A stretch of DNA of 64,000 nt from an uncultured Muribaculaceae bacterium (GTDB lineage Bacteria > Bacteroidota > Bacteroidia > Bacteroidales > Muribaculaceae): positions 326 through 64,325 of the forward strand of contig CAJTNN010000009.1 in the NCBI GenBank assembly GCA_910577585.1, read 5' to 3'. The notes under the pieces are model-generated. The model searched no databases and had not been told where the DNA came from. It worked only from the letters and a program-made list of their open reading frames with translations. The position numbers and the translations under genes were made by a program. Shown here one piece after another: positions 52,663-60,198 of the stretch. Every line of letters starts with the position of its first letter. Position 1 is the first letter of the stretch.

Positions 52663-54198
52663 ATGAAACTAATGAGATCTCTTTGCTGCCTGGCAATATG
52701 CGCTTCTTTCGCATGCTCGGCCCAGCAAATCAACCCCATCACCAAGGCCATGCTCAATGGCTACACCGAACTCCTTAAAGAGAACCCCAAAGATTACCAG
52801 ACTCTCTATGAGAGAGCTGCACAATACTATCAGCTGTCGCGCTATGAGGATGCCCACTCTGATCTCGTGAAGGCGCTGCAGTATACCCCCGCCAAGGAGA
52901 AGGCGCTGCGCGAGAGTGAACTTTCGCTTATGGCAGATGTGGCTATCGAAATGAAGAATTATGAGCTGGCACTCTCTTCTGTCAATGAGCTGCTGACTCT
53001 CTCGCCCGATAACTATGCCTACACCTATAAGAAGGGCAACATCCTGCTCTATCTCGACCGCCCGGAAGAGGCCTACCGTGTGTTCTCAAGCATGCAGACC
53101 ATGAAGTCGCGCAGCCAGGAGGCTTATTTCGGAATGGCTAAGGCTTGCATCATGCTCAAGAATTTCTCGGAGGCCGAGGATCTCATGAAGGAGGCTGAGA
53201 ATGCCGACCCCACAAATTACCTGACGTATTGCCGACTCGGCGACCTCTATATGGATATGGATCAGCCTGAGAATGCTGCCACCAATTATCTGCTCGGATT
53301 CACTATGGCTTCTGATTCGCAGCGCCCGCTCGAATCTCTCATCTCGCTGGCTAATTCCAACTACAACGCCGTGGCTACGGCTCTCGATTTTGCAGCCGAT
53401 AAGGCCGACAACCGCATCCCCATCCTCTTCCTCAAGGGCAACATCGCCTGCGAGAGCGGTAACTTCGGCCAGGCTGACGTGGCTCTGACCAATCTGCTGC
53501 AGTATCCTGAAGCGAAGATTCCGGGAGTATATTCGCGTCTGGCTTTGGCCAAACTCGGCGAGAATGACCTCGCGGCAGCCCATCAGGCTATCCAGAATGC
53601 TCTCACTCTGGGTGGAGGCGCCGAGGAATATGTGATCAGCTCTACTATCAATCTGGCTCAGGGTGATGCGCAGAAGGCTATCTCTGACGCCGACATGGCT
53701 CTGGCTAAGGATGCCAATTCGGTCGATGCCATGATGGCTAAGGCTCAGGCTGCTATCGCAATGAAGGATGCCGACACTGCTCTCCAGACTCTCAATGAGG
53801 CTATCATGGTGGCTCCCGACAACCAGAAGGCTTTGCTGCTGCGCGCCTACACCAATCAGGAGCTGGCCAAAAACGGCAAGGCTGCCGTGGGCGACTACAA
53901 CCGCATTATCCTTGAAGAGGCTGAAGACTTCCCGGCTTATACCTACAAGGCTATCGCACAGGCCAAGGCCGGCAAGAAGCTGGATGCCGATGCCACGGTG
54001 GCAAAGGCTCTCGAAGGGACTCCCGACAAGGATGACTACTATTGGGCAGCCGTATACTACGCCCAGACCGGCGACCTCGAAAAGGCTCAGGATATGCTTG
54101 GCAAAGCCACTTACGCCGGCTTCCAGAACCAGTATGCCATCAAGACCGACAATACTCCCTGGCTCAACATCGCCCCGATACGCCATCTCACCAAGTAA
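52663..54198 (+). CDS. secreted tetratricopeptide-repeat protein
   Basis: 511 residues. Signal peptide (SLCCLAICASFACSAQQ) followed almost entirely by TPR repeats, e.g. YQTLYERAAQYYQLSRYEDA, YAYTYKKGNILLYLDRPEEA, YLTYCRLGDLYMDMDQPENA, and a later set with KALLLRAYTNQELAKNG. It should be periplasmic or outer-membrane associated and act as a protein-interaction scaffold. A Cys at residue ~19 in the signal region raises the possibility of lipidation, but the context is not a good lipobox. It ends with a strong terminator and has no evident operon partner. Confidence 0.85.
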   Translation: MKLMRSLCCLAICASFACSAQQINPITKAMLNGYTELLKENPKDYQTLYERAAQYYQLSRYEDAHSDLVKALQYTPAKEKALRESELSLMADVAIEMKNYELALSSVNELLTLSPDNYAYTYKKGNILLYLDRPEEAYRVFSSMQTMKSRSQEAYFGMAKACIMLKNFSEAEDLMKEAENADPTNYLTYCRLGDLYMDMDQPENAATNYLLGFTMASDSQRPLESLISLANSNYNAVATALDFAADKADNRIPILFLKGNIACESGNFGQADVALTNLLQYPEAKIPGVYSRLALAKLGENDLAAAHQAIQNALTLGGGAEEYVISSTINLAQGDAQKAISDADMALAKDANSVDAMMAKAQAAIAMKDADTALQTLNEAIMVAPDNQKALLLRAYTNQELAKNGKAAVGDYNRIILEEAEDFPAYTYKAIAQAKAGKKLDADATVAKALEGTPDKDDYYWAAVYYAQTGDLEKAQDMLGKATYAGFQNQYAIKTDNTPWLNIAPIRHLTK

Positions 54199-54240
54199 GT
54201 CGTTGCTAAGAATTAACTCCACTCCAACCCTATAACCCTG

Positions 54241-54280
54241 CAGGGCGCCGATGATTTGCATCGGCGCCCTGCTATTTTTA
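54241..54280 (+). terminator. terminator of the TPR protein gene
   Basis: Perfect 13-bp stem CAGGGCGCCGATG / CATCGGCGCCCTG (54241-54253 with 54259-54271), then CTATTTTTA. Confidence 0.9.
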
Positions 54281-54473
54281 TCATTCCTCCAATAATTTAT
54301 TCCTCCAATAAATGGCGGCTTCTCCGGCCTAAAAGATAAGTGCGGCTTCCTTTCTGCATCCCTGCCACTAAAGATGGCAAAGATGGGTATGACACACGCA
54401 TTCTTTCACCACACGCATTCTCACCCCTGCGGTGATTGGCTCCCCACTCACGCTCCTATAAAGAGCTCTTCGG

Positions 54474-54560
54474 CCACTCAAGAAGCAACGGAATAAACCA
54501 AAAGAGAACGTCACCCCGAGCCACTCAAAACGCGACGGAATAAGACAAAAGAGAGCGTCA
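54474..54560. repeat. 40-bp direct repeat downstream of the tRNA-Glu genes
   Basis: Copies at 54474-54513 and 54521-54560 (both start CCACTCAA and end CGTCA), period 47. On the minus strand these follow the tRNA-Glu pair. The rest of 54281-54473 shows nothing supportable. Confidence 0.75.
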
Positions 54561-54580
54561 TCTGAATGATGCGCTCTCTT
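54548..54580 (-). terminator. terminator of the tRNA-Glu genes
   Basis: Stem AAAGAGAGCG...CGCTCTCTTT with a short ATGA-containing loop. On the minus strand it is followed by TGTCTTATT. One arm lies within the 40-bp direct repeat. Confidence 0.6.
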
Positions 54581-54583
54581 TCG

Positions 54584-54655
54584 TAGCCGATCCGGGACTC
54601 GAACCCGAGTCTCCACCGTGAGAGGGTGGCGTGCTAACCGCTACACTAATCGGCC
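54584..54655 (-). tRNA. tRNA-Glu(CTC)
   Basis: 72 nt; anticodon stem CCACC/GGTGG with loop CTCTCAC giving anticodon CTC, and T-arm GGGTTCGAGTC. Acceptor GGCCGAT/ATCGGCT. CCA is not encoded. Confidence 0.92.
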
Positions 54656-54676
54656 TTGCATGCGGTTCTATGTCAG

Positions 54677-54748
54677 TAGTCGATCCGGGACTCGAACCCG
54701 AGTCTCCACCGTGAGAGGGTGGCGTGCTAACCGCTACACTAATCGACC
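54677..54748 (-). tRNA. tRNA-Glu(CTC), second copy
   Basis: Identical to the neighbour except for a compensated C-G to T-A change in the acceptor stem (GGTCGAT/ATCGACT). The two lie 21 nt apart and share one promoter. Confidence 0.92.
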
Positions 54749-54798
54749 ATGCGGGAGACTCTGCGATGATGTCGCCGGCTCATCTCCCGTTTGCGGTG

Positions 54799-54830
54799 CA
54801 AAGTTACGAACTTTTTTTGACTTGTGCAAA
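54799..54830 (-). promoter_or_regulatory. promoter of the tRNA-Glu pair
   Basis: Minus strand: TTTG (54827-54830), 20 nt, TAACTTTG (54799-54806). Confidence 0.85.
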
Positions 54831-54884
54831 TTTTTCAGAAGAAAAATTTACTACCGTAACTCTTCCGGCTTATGCCTCACTGAT

Positions 54885-55424
54885 TTACTCAGCGGCAGCT
54901 GCTTCTGTCTCAGCTGTCTCTGCCTCGAGGGCTGCCTTAGCGGCTGCCTCTTCGGCTGCGAGCTTCTCAGCTTTCTTCTTTGCTACTGCTTCGCCTTTCA
55001 GACGATTCTTCTCGGCCTCGGCCTCGAAAATCTTCTTGGCTGCCTCTGCTGCGGCTGCATCTTTCTTAGCCTTGGCTGCATCGGCCACTTTGGTGCGGTC
55101 GGCTTTCCAAGCCTCAAAACGACGCTGTGCCTCCTCTGCGCTGAATGCGCCTTTGGCTACACCTCCGCGAAGGTGCTTCATCAGCATCACACCCTCACGT
55201 GAGAGAAGTGAGCGTACTGTGTCTGTAGGTTCTACACCTACCTCTACCCAATACAAAGCACGGTCGAAGTCTAAACTTATTGTAGCAGGATTAGTGTTCG
55301 GATTATAAGAACCTATCCTCTCAATAAATCTACCATCTCGTGGTGCCCTGCTATCGGCGACTACAATGGGATAATAAGCGTAGCCTTTACGGCCATGACG
55401 CTGCAATCTGATTTTTGTTGCCAT
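54885..55424 (-). CDS. rpsP: 30S ribosomal protein S16 with a long charged C-terminal extension
   Basis: 179 residues. The first ~85 are ordinary S16 (ATKIRLQRHGRKGYAYYPIV, DSRAPRDGRFIERIGSYNP, DRALYWVEVGVEPTDTV). The remaining ~90 residues are Ala/Lys/Glu-rich and predicted helical or coiled. Many Bacteroidetes S16 proteins carry an extension, but its role is unknown. It is monocistronic with a consensus promoter at 55489-55520, and is not joined to rimM/trmD as in proteobacteria. Confidence 0.95.
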   Translation of the reverse strand: MATKIRLQRHGRKGYAYYPIVVADSRAPRDGRFIERIGSYNPNTNPATISLDFDRALYWVEVGVEPTDTVRSLLSREGVMLMKHLRGGVAKGAFSAEEAQRRFEAWKADRTKVADAAKAKKDAAAAEAAKKIFEAEAEKNRLKGEAVAKKKAEKLAAEEAAAKAALEAETAETEAAAAE

Positions 55425-55488
55425 AAAACTTGCCGGTTGATTTATATTGTTCGGGTGAAGAGCCGGGCGGCTCTCCGTTTTAGCGATG

Positions 55489-55520
55489 CAAAATTACACT
55501 TTTATTCTTAACCATCCAAA
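55489..55520 (-). promoter_or_regulatory. promoter of rpsP
   Basis: Minus strand: TTTG (55517-55520), 20 nt, TAATTTTG (55489-55496). Confidence 0.85.
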
Positions 55521-55550
55521 TTTCATAACCCTTTTTTCTCCTTTTTTTAT

Positions 55551-55558
55551 TAATTTTG
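55551..55558 (+). promoter_or_regulatory. -7 box upstream of prfA
   Basis: TAATTTTG, 124 nt before the ATG at 55682; only a weak TTTC is present further upstream. Confidence 0.45.
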
Positions 55559-55681
55559 TGCTGTTTTAGGTCGACCACCCACTCTATCGGTGGATATGGA
55601 CGGCTTGAAACATTACTTCCCCTCCTATTTTATGGGGGAAGTGATTACTTTTTGAATTGTCTATATACACACATTATATAT

Positions 55682-56791
55682 ATGAGTGAGAATTCCCTGC
55701 TTTCACGACTCGATGGTCTTGATGGCCGATTCGAGGAGGTGGCTACGTTGATAACCGATCCGGCTGTAATCGCCGACCAACAGCGCTATGTACGCCTGAC
55801 CAAGGAGTACCGCGATCTTGAACGCATACTCGAGGCTACCCGCCGCTATAGGGCGCTGCTCGATTCTATCGATGAGGCTAAGACTCTGCTGGCCGAGGAG
55901 ACTGATGAGGAGATGCGTCAGATGGCACGCGAGGAGCTGGAGAAGGCTTCGGCTAAACTCCCGGAGTCGGAAGAGGAGATCAAACTCCTTCTCATCCCGG
56001 CTGACCCTGACGATGCCAAGAATGCTATCGTCGAAATTCGTGGCGGCACGGGGGGCGACGAGGCGGCGCTCTTTGCGGGCGACCTCTTCAGAATGTATCA
56101 GAAGTATGCCGAATCAAAGGGGTGGCAACTGGCTGTGTCTTCATTCTCTGAGGGTGCAGCGGGTGGATATAAGGAGATTATCTTTACGCTTACGGGCGAT
56201 GGAGTGTATGGCACCATGAAGTATGAGAGTGGGGTGCATCGCGTGCAGCGTGTGCCGGCCACCGAGACTCAGGGGCGTGTGCACACCTCGGCGGCCACTG
56301 TGGCTGTGCTGCCTGAGGCGCAGGAGTTTGATGTCGAGATCCATGAGGGTGAAATCAAATGGGACACCTTCCGCTCTGGTGGCGCGGGAGGCCAGAATGT
56401 GAATAAGGTGGAGTCGGGTGTCAGATTGCGCTATAACTGGAAGAATCCTAACACGGGGGTCGTAGAGGAGATTCTTATCGAGTGTACCGAGACACGTGAC
56501 CAACCCAAGAACAAGGAACGCGCACTCGCGCGACTGCGCACTTTCATCTATGATAAGGAGCACCAGAAATATCTCGATGATATAGCTTCAAAGCGAAAGA
56601 CTATGGTCAGCACCGGCGACCGCTCGGCGAAGATACGCACCTACAATTTCCCGCAGGGGCGCATGACCGACCACCGCATCAACTTCACGCTCTACAACCT
56701 CGCAGCTTTCATGGATGGCGATATCCAGGAGTGCATCGACCGCCTCATTGTGGCTGAGAATGCCGAGAAGCTCAAGGCCTCCGAGTTATGA
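55682..56791 (+). CDS. prfA: peptide chain release factor 1
   Basis: 369 residues from the ATG at 55682; in-frame upstream sequence is not protein-like. RF1 reads UAA/UAG and triggers peptide release. The stop-recognition PAT motif is in HRVQRVPATETQGRVHTSAA, distinguishing it from RF2 (SPF), and the catalytic GGQ is in SGGAGGQNVNKVESG. Length is close to the usual ~360. Confidence 0.96.
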   Translation: MSENSLLSRLDGLDGRFEEVATLITDPAVIADQQRYVRLTKEYRDLERILEATRRYRALLDSIDEAKTLLAEETDEEMRQMAREELEKASAKLPESEEEIKLLLIPADPDDAKNAIVEIRGGTGGDEAALFAGDLFRMYQKYAESKGWQLAVSSFSEGAAGGYKEIIFTLTGDGVYGTMKYESGVHRVQRVPATETQGRVHTSAATVAVLPEAQEFDVEIHEGEIKWDTFRSGGAGGQNVNKVESGVRLRYNWKNPNTGVVEEILIECTETRDQPKNKERALARLRTFIYDKEHQKYLDDIASKRKTMVSTGDRSAKIRTYNFPQGRMTDHRINFTLYNLAAFMDGDIQECIDRLIVAENAEKLKASEL

Positions 56792-56907
56792 TTCTTTTAA
56801 CATTCCGATAGCCAACAATCATCATTTCATTGATGTTGTAGTAGTATATCCGGCATTGCGATAGCTGAAGAACATTCTCCAGCTGACAGCAATGACCGGA
56901 ATATATA

Positions 56908-57090
56908 AAGTATCTCTCAAAAATTAGCTATGCATTATTTTTGAGGATTTTTTGAGTGATTTTCGTCGGCTGAGGAAGGAGCTTAGCGAGCTAAGCGACT
57001 GACGAAGACGGCGAAAAGCGCCAAAAAAGACCAAAAAGAATCATAGCTCAAAAATTAATTCAAATCTTAACTAATTTTTGAGAGATACTT
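56908..57090. mobile_element. AAGTATCTC palindromic element, long form C (183 bp)
   Basis: Perfect 20-bp terminal inverted repeats, AAGTATCTCTCAAAAATTAG (56908-56927) and its complement (57071-57090). The interior contains a ~75-nt structured module (56952-57026) with a GCTTAGC-GA-GCTAAGC hairpin. The left end matches short form A at 50078. No coding capacity. Confidence 0.85.
56952..57026. ncRNA. candidate structured module, copy 1
   Basis: Pattern TTGAG, TTTTCG, GGAGC, hairpin, GCGACTGACGAAGA, CGAAAAG, GCCAAAA. The same order occurs at 59827-59902 in a different palindromic element. Strand and transcription are unknown; it is called RNA-like only because of the hairpin and the apparent paired TTCGTC/GACGAA. 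Confidence 0.35.
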
Positions 57091-57142
57091 ATTACCGCAG
57101 GAGTGCGGCATGAAGTGTGGTATGGTCTTAATTCTTAGTATT

Positions 57143-57319
57143 ATGAAAACACTATCCGTAATTTTCTACATCGTCGGGTCAGTCTTGCTGATCGCTTCTT
57201 GCTTCGTGACAAGTGTGTCGGCCACATGGTGGCTGGGGGCTTCGGCCGTGGTGGCTTTAATCATAGGTTGCATCTGCCAGTTTAATGTCAACAGGGCTAA
57301 TCAGTTCCACCATCTGTGA
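57143..57319 (+). CDS. small two-span membrane protein
   Basis: 58 residues from the ATG at 57143 (a start at 57110 would add 11 residues). Two hydrophobic helices, VIFYIVGSVLLIASCFV and WWLGASAVVALIIGCICQF, with a short polar end (NVNRANQFHHL). I do not recognise the family. It lies between a palindromic element and a hairpin (57366-57385) and has no co-oriented partner. Confidence 0.5.
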   Translation: MKTLSVIFYIVGSVLLIASCFVTSVSATWWLGASAVVALIIGCICQFNVNRANQFHHL

Positions 57320-57365
57320 ATCGCCTATACGGCGTCCCACACACCATGCGAGACAATGACAATAA

Positions 57366-57385
57366 CGCCGGCTTATGCGCCGGCG
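57366..57385 (+). terminator. hairpin after the small membrane protein gene
   Basis: CGCCGGC / GCCGGCG with a 6-nt loop; no T-tract follows. Confidence 0.4.
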
Positions 57386-57459
57386 CCTGAGTTATCAATT
57401 CCAACAATTTGTAGCCAAGGGGAGATTACTTGACCCATAATAAGGCTCTCCCCTCTCCG

Positions 57460-58209
57460 CTACTTTAACTTATTAATAAAGGAGTCAGCCTGCGATAATG
57501 TCGCAGGCTTTCCTATGTCGATGAGTTTGAGCTCTGGATTATCCCAGCCTCTGACGTCGATATGCTGCGCGGCGTGAAGATAGAAGTCTATCACCGAAAA
57601 GACCCCCTCGCGCTGCTGACGCTCCATCTCGGCGAGTATCTGAGCAGGAGATATGACATGAATCCCACTGAAGGCGCGAAGCTGATGCGTGGCATCGACC
57701 ATAAATCCTTCGGGACGCGTCAGCCCGCTGGTCATATCCACCCATCCTCTTAAATGCGAGTCGGCATCGAAGGCAAGACGCCGGCTTGATTCGCGTCGGC
57801 TCACAAGCAGTGTGGCGGCAGCGCCTGAGTCGGCATGGGCCTCAACCAACTTGCGCAGCGGTGCATCCGAGAGTATATCGACGTTATGAATCAAGACTCC
57901 TTCGTTGTCGTTCCAACCCGTGCGGCGCAGGGCTTGAAGGATAGCACCGCCTGTATCGAGAAGTTGCCGGCGTTCGTCGCTGATGCTTATAGTGAGGCCA
58001 AAGTTGGAGTTGGCCGCAAGATACTCCTCTATCTGGTCAGCAAAATGATGCACATTGACCACAATTTCTGTAACCCCCTCGCTCTTTAGCCGCTTGATGA
58101 CATGGGCAAGTATCGGCTCGCCCCCTACGGGCACAAGTGCCTTAGGATGCTCAAGCGTGAATGGGCGCAGCCGTGTGCCAAGTCCGGCTGCAAGTATGAA
58201 TGCTCTCAT
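57460..58209 (-). CDS. murU: sugar-1-phosphate nucleotidyltransferase, MurU-like
   Basis: 249 residues of a single NTP-transferase fold: FILAAGLGTRLRPFTLEHPK (~4-23), ALVPVGGEPILAHVI, IHNVDIL (metal site), and LKLIDIGKPATL near the end. It follows the AmgK-like kinase gene by 63 nt. In Pseudomonas, AmgK makes MurNAc-1-phosphate and MurU converts it to UDP-MurNAc, bypassing de novo synthesis; gene context supports that role here. A mannose-1-phosphate guanylyltransferase is the main alternative. Confidence 0.8.
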   Translation of the reverse strand: MRAFILAAGLGTRLRPFTLEHPKALVPVGGEPILAHVIKRLKSEGVTEIVVNVHHFADQIEEYLAANSNFGLTISISDERRQLLDTGGAILQALRRTGWNDNEGVLIHNVDILSDAPLRKLVEAHADSGAAATLLVSRRESSRRLAFDADSHLRGWVDMTSGLTRPEGFMVDATHQLRAFSGIHVISPAQILAEMERQQREGVFSVIDFYLHAAQHIDVRGWDNPELKLIDIGKPATLSQADSFINKLK

Positions 58210-58272
58210 TTATATTCTATGTCGTTTTATCGTGGGTAGATATCTACTCTGTCGTGGTTTTATAGTGGATTC

Positions 58273-59754
58273 TCAGTCAAGCATGGTGTCGATGCCCTGC
58301 TCGCGATGTATGAGACGCACCTCGGCGGCGGGATACAACTCCTTTATATGTGCGGCCATGGCATTGGCGCAGTATACTGAGCGGTGGCGTCCCCCGGTGC
58401 AGCCGAAGGCCACCTGCAGATTGCGGAAGCCGCGCCGCAGATAGGTGGCCACACAGGGATCGACCATCCCTGCGGCATTGGCCACAAATTTCTGCACTTC
58501 GCCTTGCTCTTCGAGAAATCTCTTTACTGGGGCATCATAACCGGTGAGGGGTCGGTATTCGGCATAGCGGCCTGGATTGTGCATCCCACGGCAGTCAAAC
58601 ACGAAGCCACCACCATTGCCGGTGAAGTTGACGGGATAACCCTTCTTATACGAGAAACTCAACACCTCCACCCGCAACGTCGGGTGCTCATCAGGGGTAA
58701 ATATCTTGAGTGCGCACACTTCGCTGCTGAGACGCTTCAATTCAGGATAGTCATCAAGCGCCCCCTCCTCTATCAGTTGCCGGAGATTCTGCAACGCATG
58801 GGGGATGCTCTCCACAAAGTGCGCCTTGTGCTCAATCAAACCCCTGAACCCATAGGCTCCCAGCACCTGCAGAGTGCGCAGTGTCACAAAGCGCGGAGCT
58901 GCACGGCGCAACTCATCTTCCCGACAGCCGGTCAGCATGGCAAGCCTCTCTATATATGCCTCAAGCATCCGTTGGCGCCAGCGGGGCTCAAAGGCAGCCT
59001 TGGCCTGCCACAGAAATGACACTGCATCATAGAGCGCCGGACCGCGCATCCCACCCTGAAAATCAATAAAACCCCAAGCGGGCACATCTCCAGGCCGGGA
59101 GTCTATGCACATTAGATTGCGGCTCTGGAAATCGCGATACATAAACCCGCATGCAGCAGCGGGATATGCGCCGATGTCATCGGCCAGACGATTGAAATCC
59201 TCCTCAAGCGCAGCCTCGTCAAACGTCACTCCGCAGACCTTCAGAAAGTCATACTTGAAATAATTGAGGTCCCACATCACGCGGCGCCTGTCGAAGGCCG
59301 CCTCCGGACGAGACCCCTCCGAGCGAGCCATTGCGGTGGTCTGCAGTATGAGCAATCCTTTCCACACCCGATGCATCAGCGCATCATCAAGCGTGGAATA
59401 GCCATCGGCATTGCGGCCGTCCTGAATCAGGTCGAGCAGCTGCGTGTCGCCGAAGTCGGTCTGAAGATAGCAGTGGCCGTCGGCCGACTCTCCATATATA
59501 TGTGGCATACGGCAAACGCCGTCCCCACAATCCTCCATACGCCGTTCGAAGGCCCGGGCCAATGTGCAGAATCTACGATTCTCAGCCACGTCATCGCCAT
59601 ATGTGGCGATGCATGTGGCGGGACCCTCCGCACCCCAGCCCGAAGTCACCCGGTAATAGCGGCGCGACGACCCTGCACCGGCCAGTCTCTCAATATGTTT
59701 CGGTTCGCCGCCGAACGCAGCGACACACAATTTTGCAATTTCTTTAATTTCCAT
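58273..59754 (-). CDS. amgK: AmgK-like sugar kinase fused to a RapZ C-terminal domain
   Basis: 493 residues. Residues 1-~340 form an aminoglycoside-phosphotransferase-like kinase: RLAGAGSSRRYYRV (nucleotide loop), CGFMYRDFQSRNLM (catalytic loop, Asp208) and WGFIDFQGG (metal site). Residues ~345-493 are the RapZ C-terminal domain: VEVLSFSYKKGYP, FDCRGMHNPGR, and the signature FGCTGGRHRSVYCANAMA. AmgK homologues phosphorylate MurNAc/GlcNAc at C1. In E. coli the RapZ C-domain binds RNA and GlcN6P and controls GlmS synthesis. The fusion sits beside murU, linking recycling to amino-sugar sensing by inference. Confidence 0.88.
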   Translation of the reverse strand: MEIKEIAKLCVAAFGGEPKHIERLAGAGSSRRYYRVTSGWGAEGPATCIATYGDDVAENRRFCTLARAFERRMEDCGDGVCRMPHIYGESADGHCYLQTDFGDTQLLDLIQDGRNADGYSTLDDALMHRVWKGLLILQTTAMARSEGSRPEAAFDRRRVMWDLNYFKYDFLKVCGVTFDEAALEEDFNRLADDIGAYPAAACGFMYRDFQSRNLMCIDSRPGDVPAWGFIDFQGGMRGPALYDAVSFLWQAKAAFEPRWRQRMLEAYIERLAMLTGCREDELRRAAPRFVTLRTLQVLGAYGFRGLIEHKAHFVESIPHALQNLRQLIEEGALDDYPELKRLSSEVCALKIFTPDEHPTLRVEVLSFSYKKGYPVNFTGNGGGFVFDCRGMHNPGRYAEYRPLTGYDAPVKRFLEEQGEVQKFVANAAGMVDPCVATYLRRGFRNLQVAFGCTGGRHRSVYCANAMAAHIKELYPAAEVRLIHREQGIDTMLD

Positions 59755-59784
59755 CCCCCAAATTTACTAATTTTTTAGGAAATG

Positions 59785-59976
59785 AAGTCGTTTAAACTTT
59801 TTTCAAGTGCAAGGTTAATTAAGATTTTGAGCAGGTTTCGATCCTCAAAGAGGGAGCGATGCGGGCATCGCGACCGATGAAGAGAATCGAAAGATGCCAA
59901 AATATTAATTAAGATTGTGCTTGAAGAAAAAAAATAAGTCAGTTTAAACTTTTTCGTAAAAAGTTTAAACGACTTC
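59785..59976. mobile_element. GTTTAAAC palindromic element, long form (192 bp)
   Basis: The terminal inverted repeats extend over about 22 bp and include ATGAAGTCGTTTAAACTTTT. Inside, TTAATTAAGATT occurs twice (about 59815-59826 and 59905-59916), bracketing a ~78-nt segment that the short form at 48508-48608 lacks. It lies 30 nt from the amgK start and abuts the pgk promoter. No coding capacity. Confidence 0.85.
59827..59902. ncRNA. candidate structured module, copy 2
   Basis: Pattern TTGAG, GTTTCG, GGGAGC, hairpin GCGATGC-GGG-CATCGC, GACCGATGAAGA, CGAAAG, GCCAAAA. It aligns end to end with 56952-57026 although the surrounding palindromes differ. Transcription is not shown. Confidence 0.35.
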
Positions 59977-59996
59977 ATTATTTCGGTAAAATTATT

Positions 59997-60004
59997 TATC
60001 TTTG
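59997..60004 (+). promoter_or_regulatory. -7 box upstream of pgk
   Basis: TATCTTTG; the position of the -33 box coincides with the right end of the palindromic element (CTTC, no TTTG). The leader to the ATG at 60199 is about 190 nt and shows no other feature. Confidence 0.55.
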
Positions 60005-60198
60005 CAAAGTGAAGCATCCCGCAATCACGGATGCCAAACACCAGGATTCAGGCTTACTCCTCATGCAAACCCAGATTCAGGGCATATAAGAGTATAAGTA
60101 TCTCAAGTATACTCCGCACGCAGCCAACCCGGAAAACACAACAAACCGTAACCCCTAAAAACGTAGCAATTACTACTTTTTAAAACAAAATATAAGCA

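Noticed and set aside
53086..54261. 391-codon antisense frame over the TPR gene
   Set aside because: The TPR repeats and signal peptide are clear on the plus strand; the antisense product has no recognisable feature.
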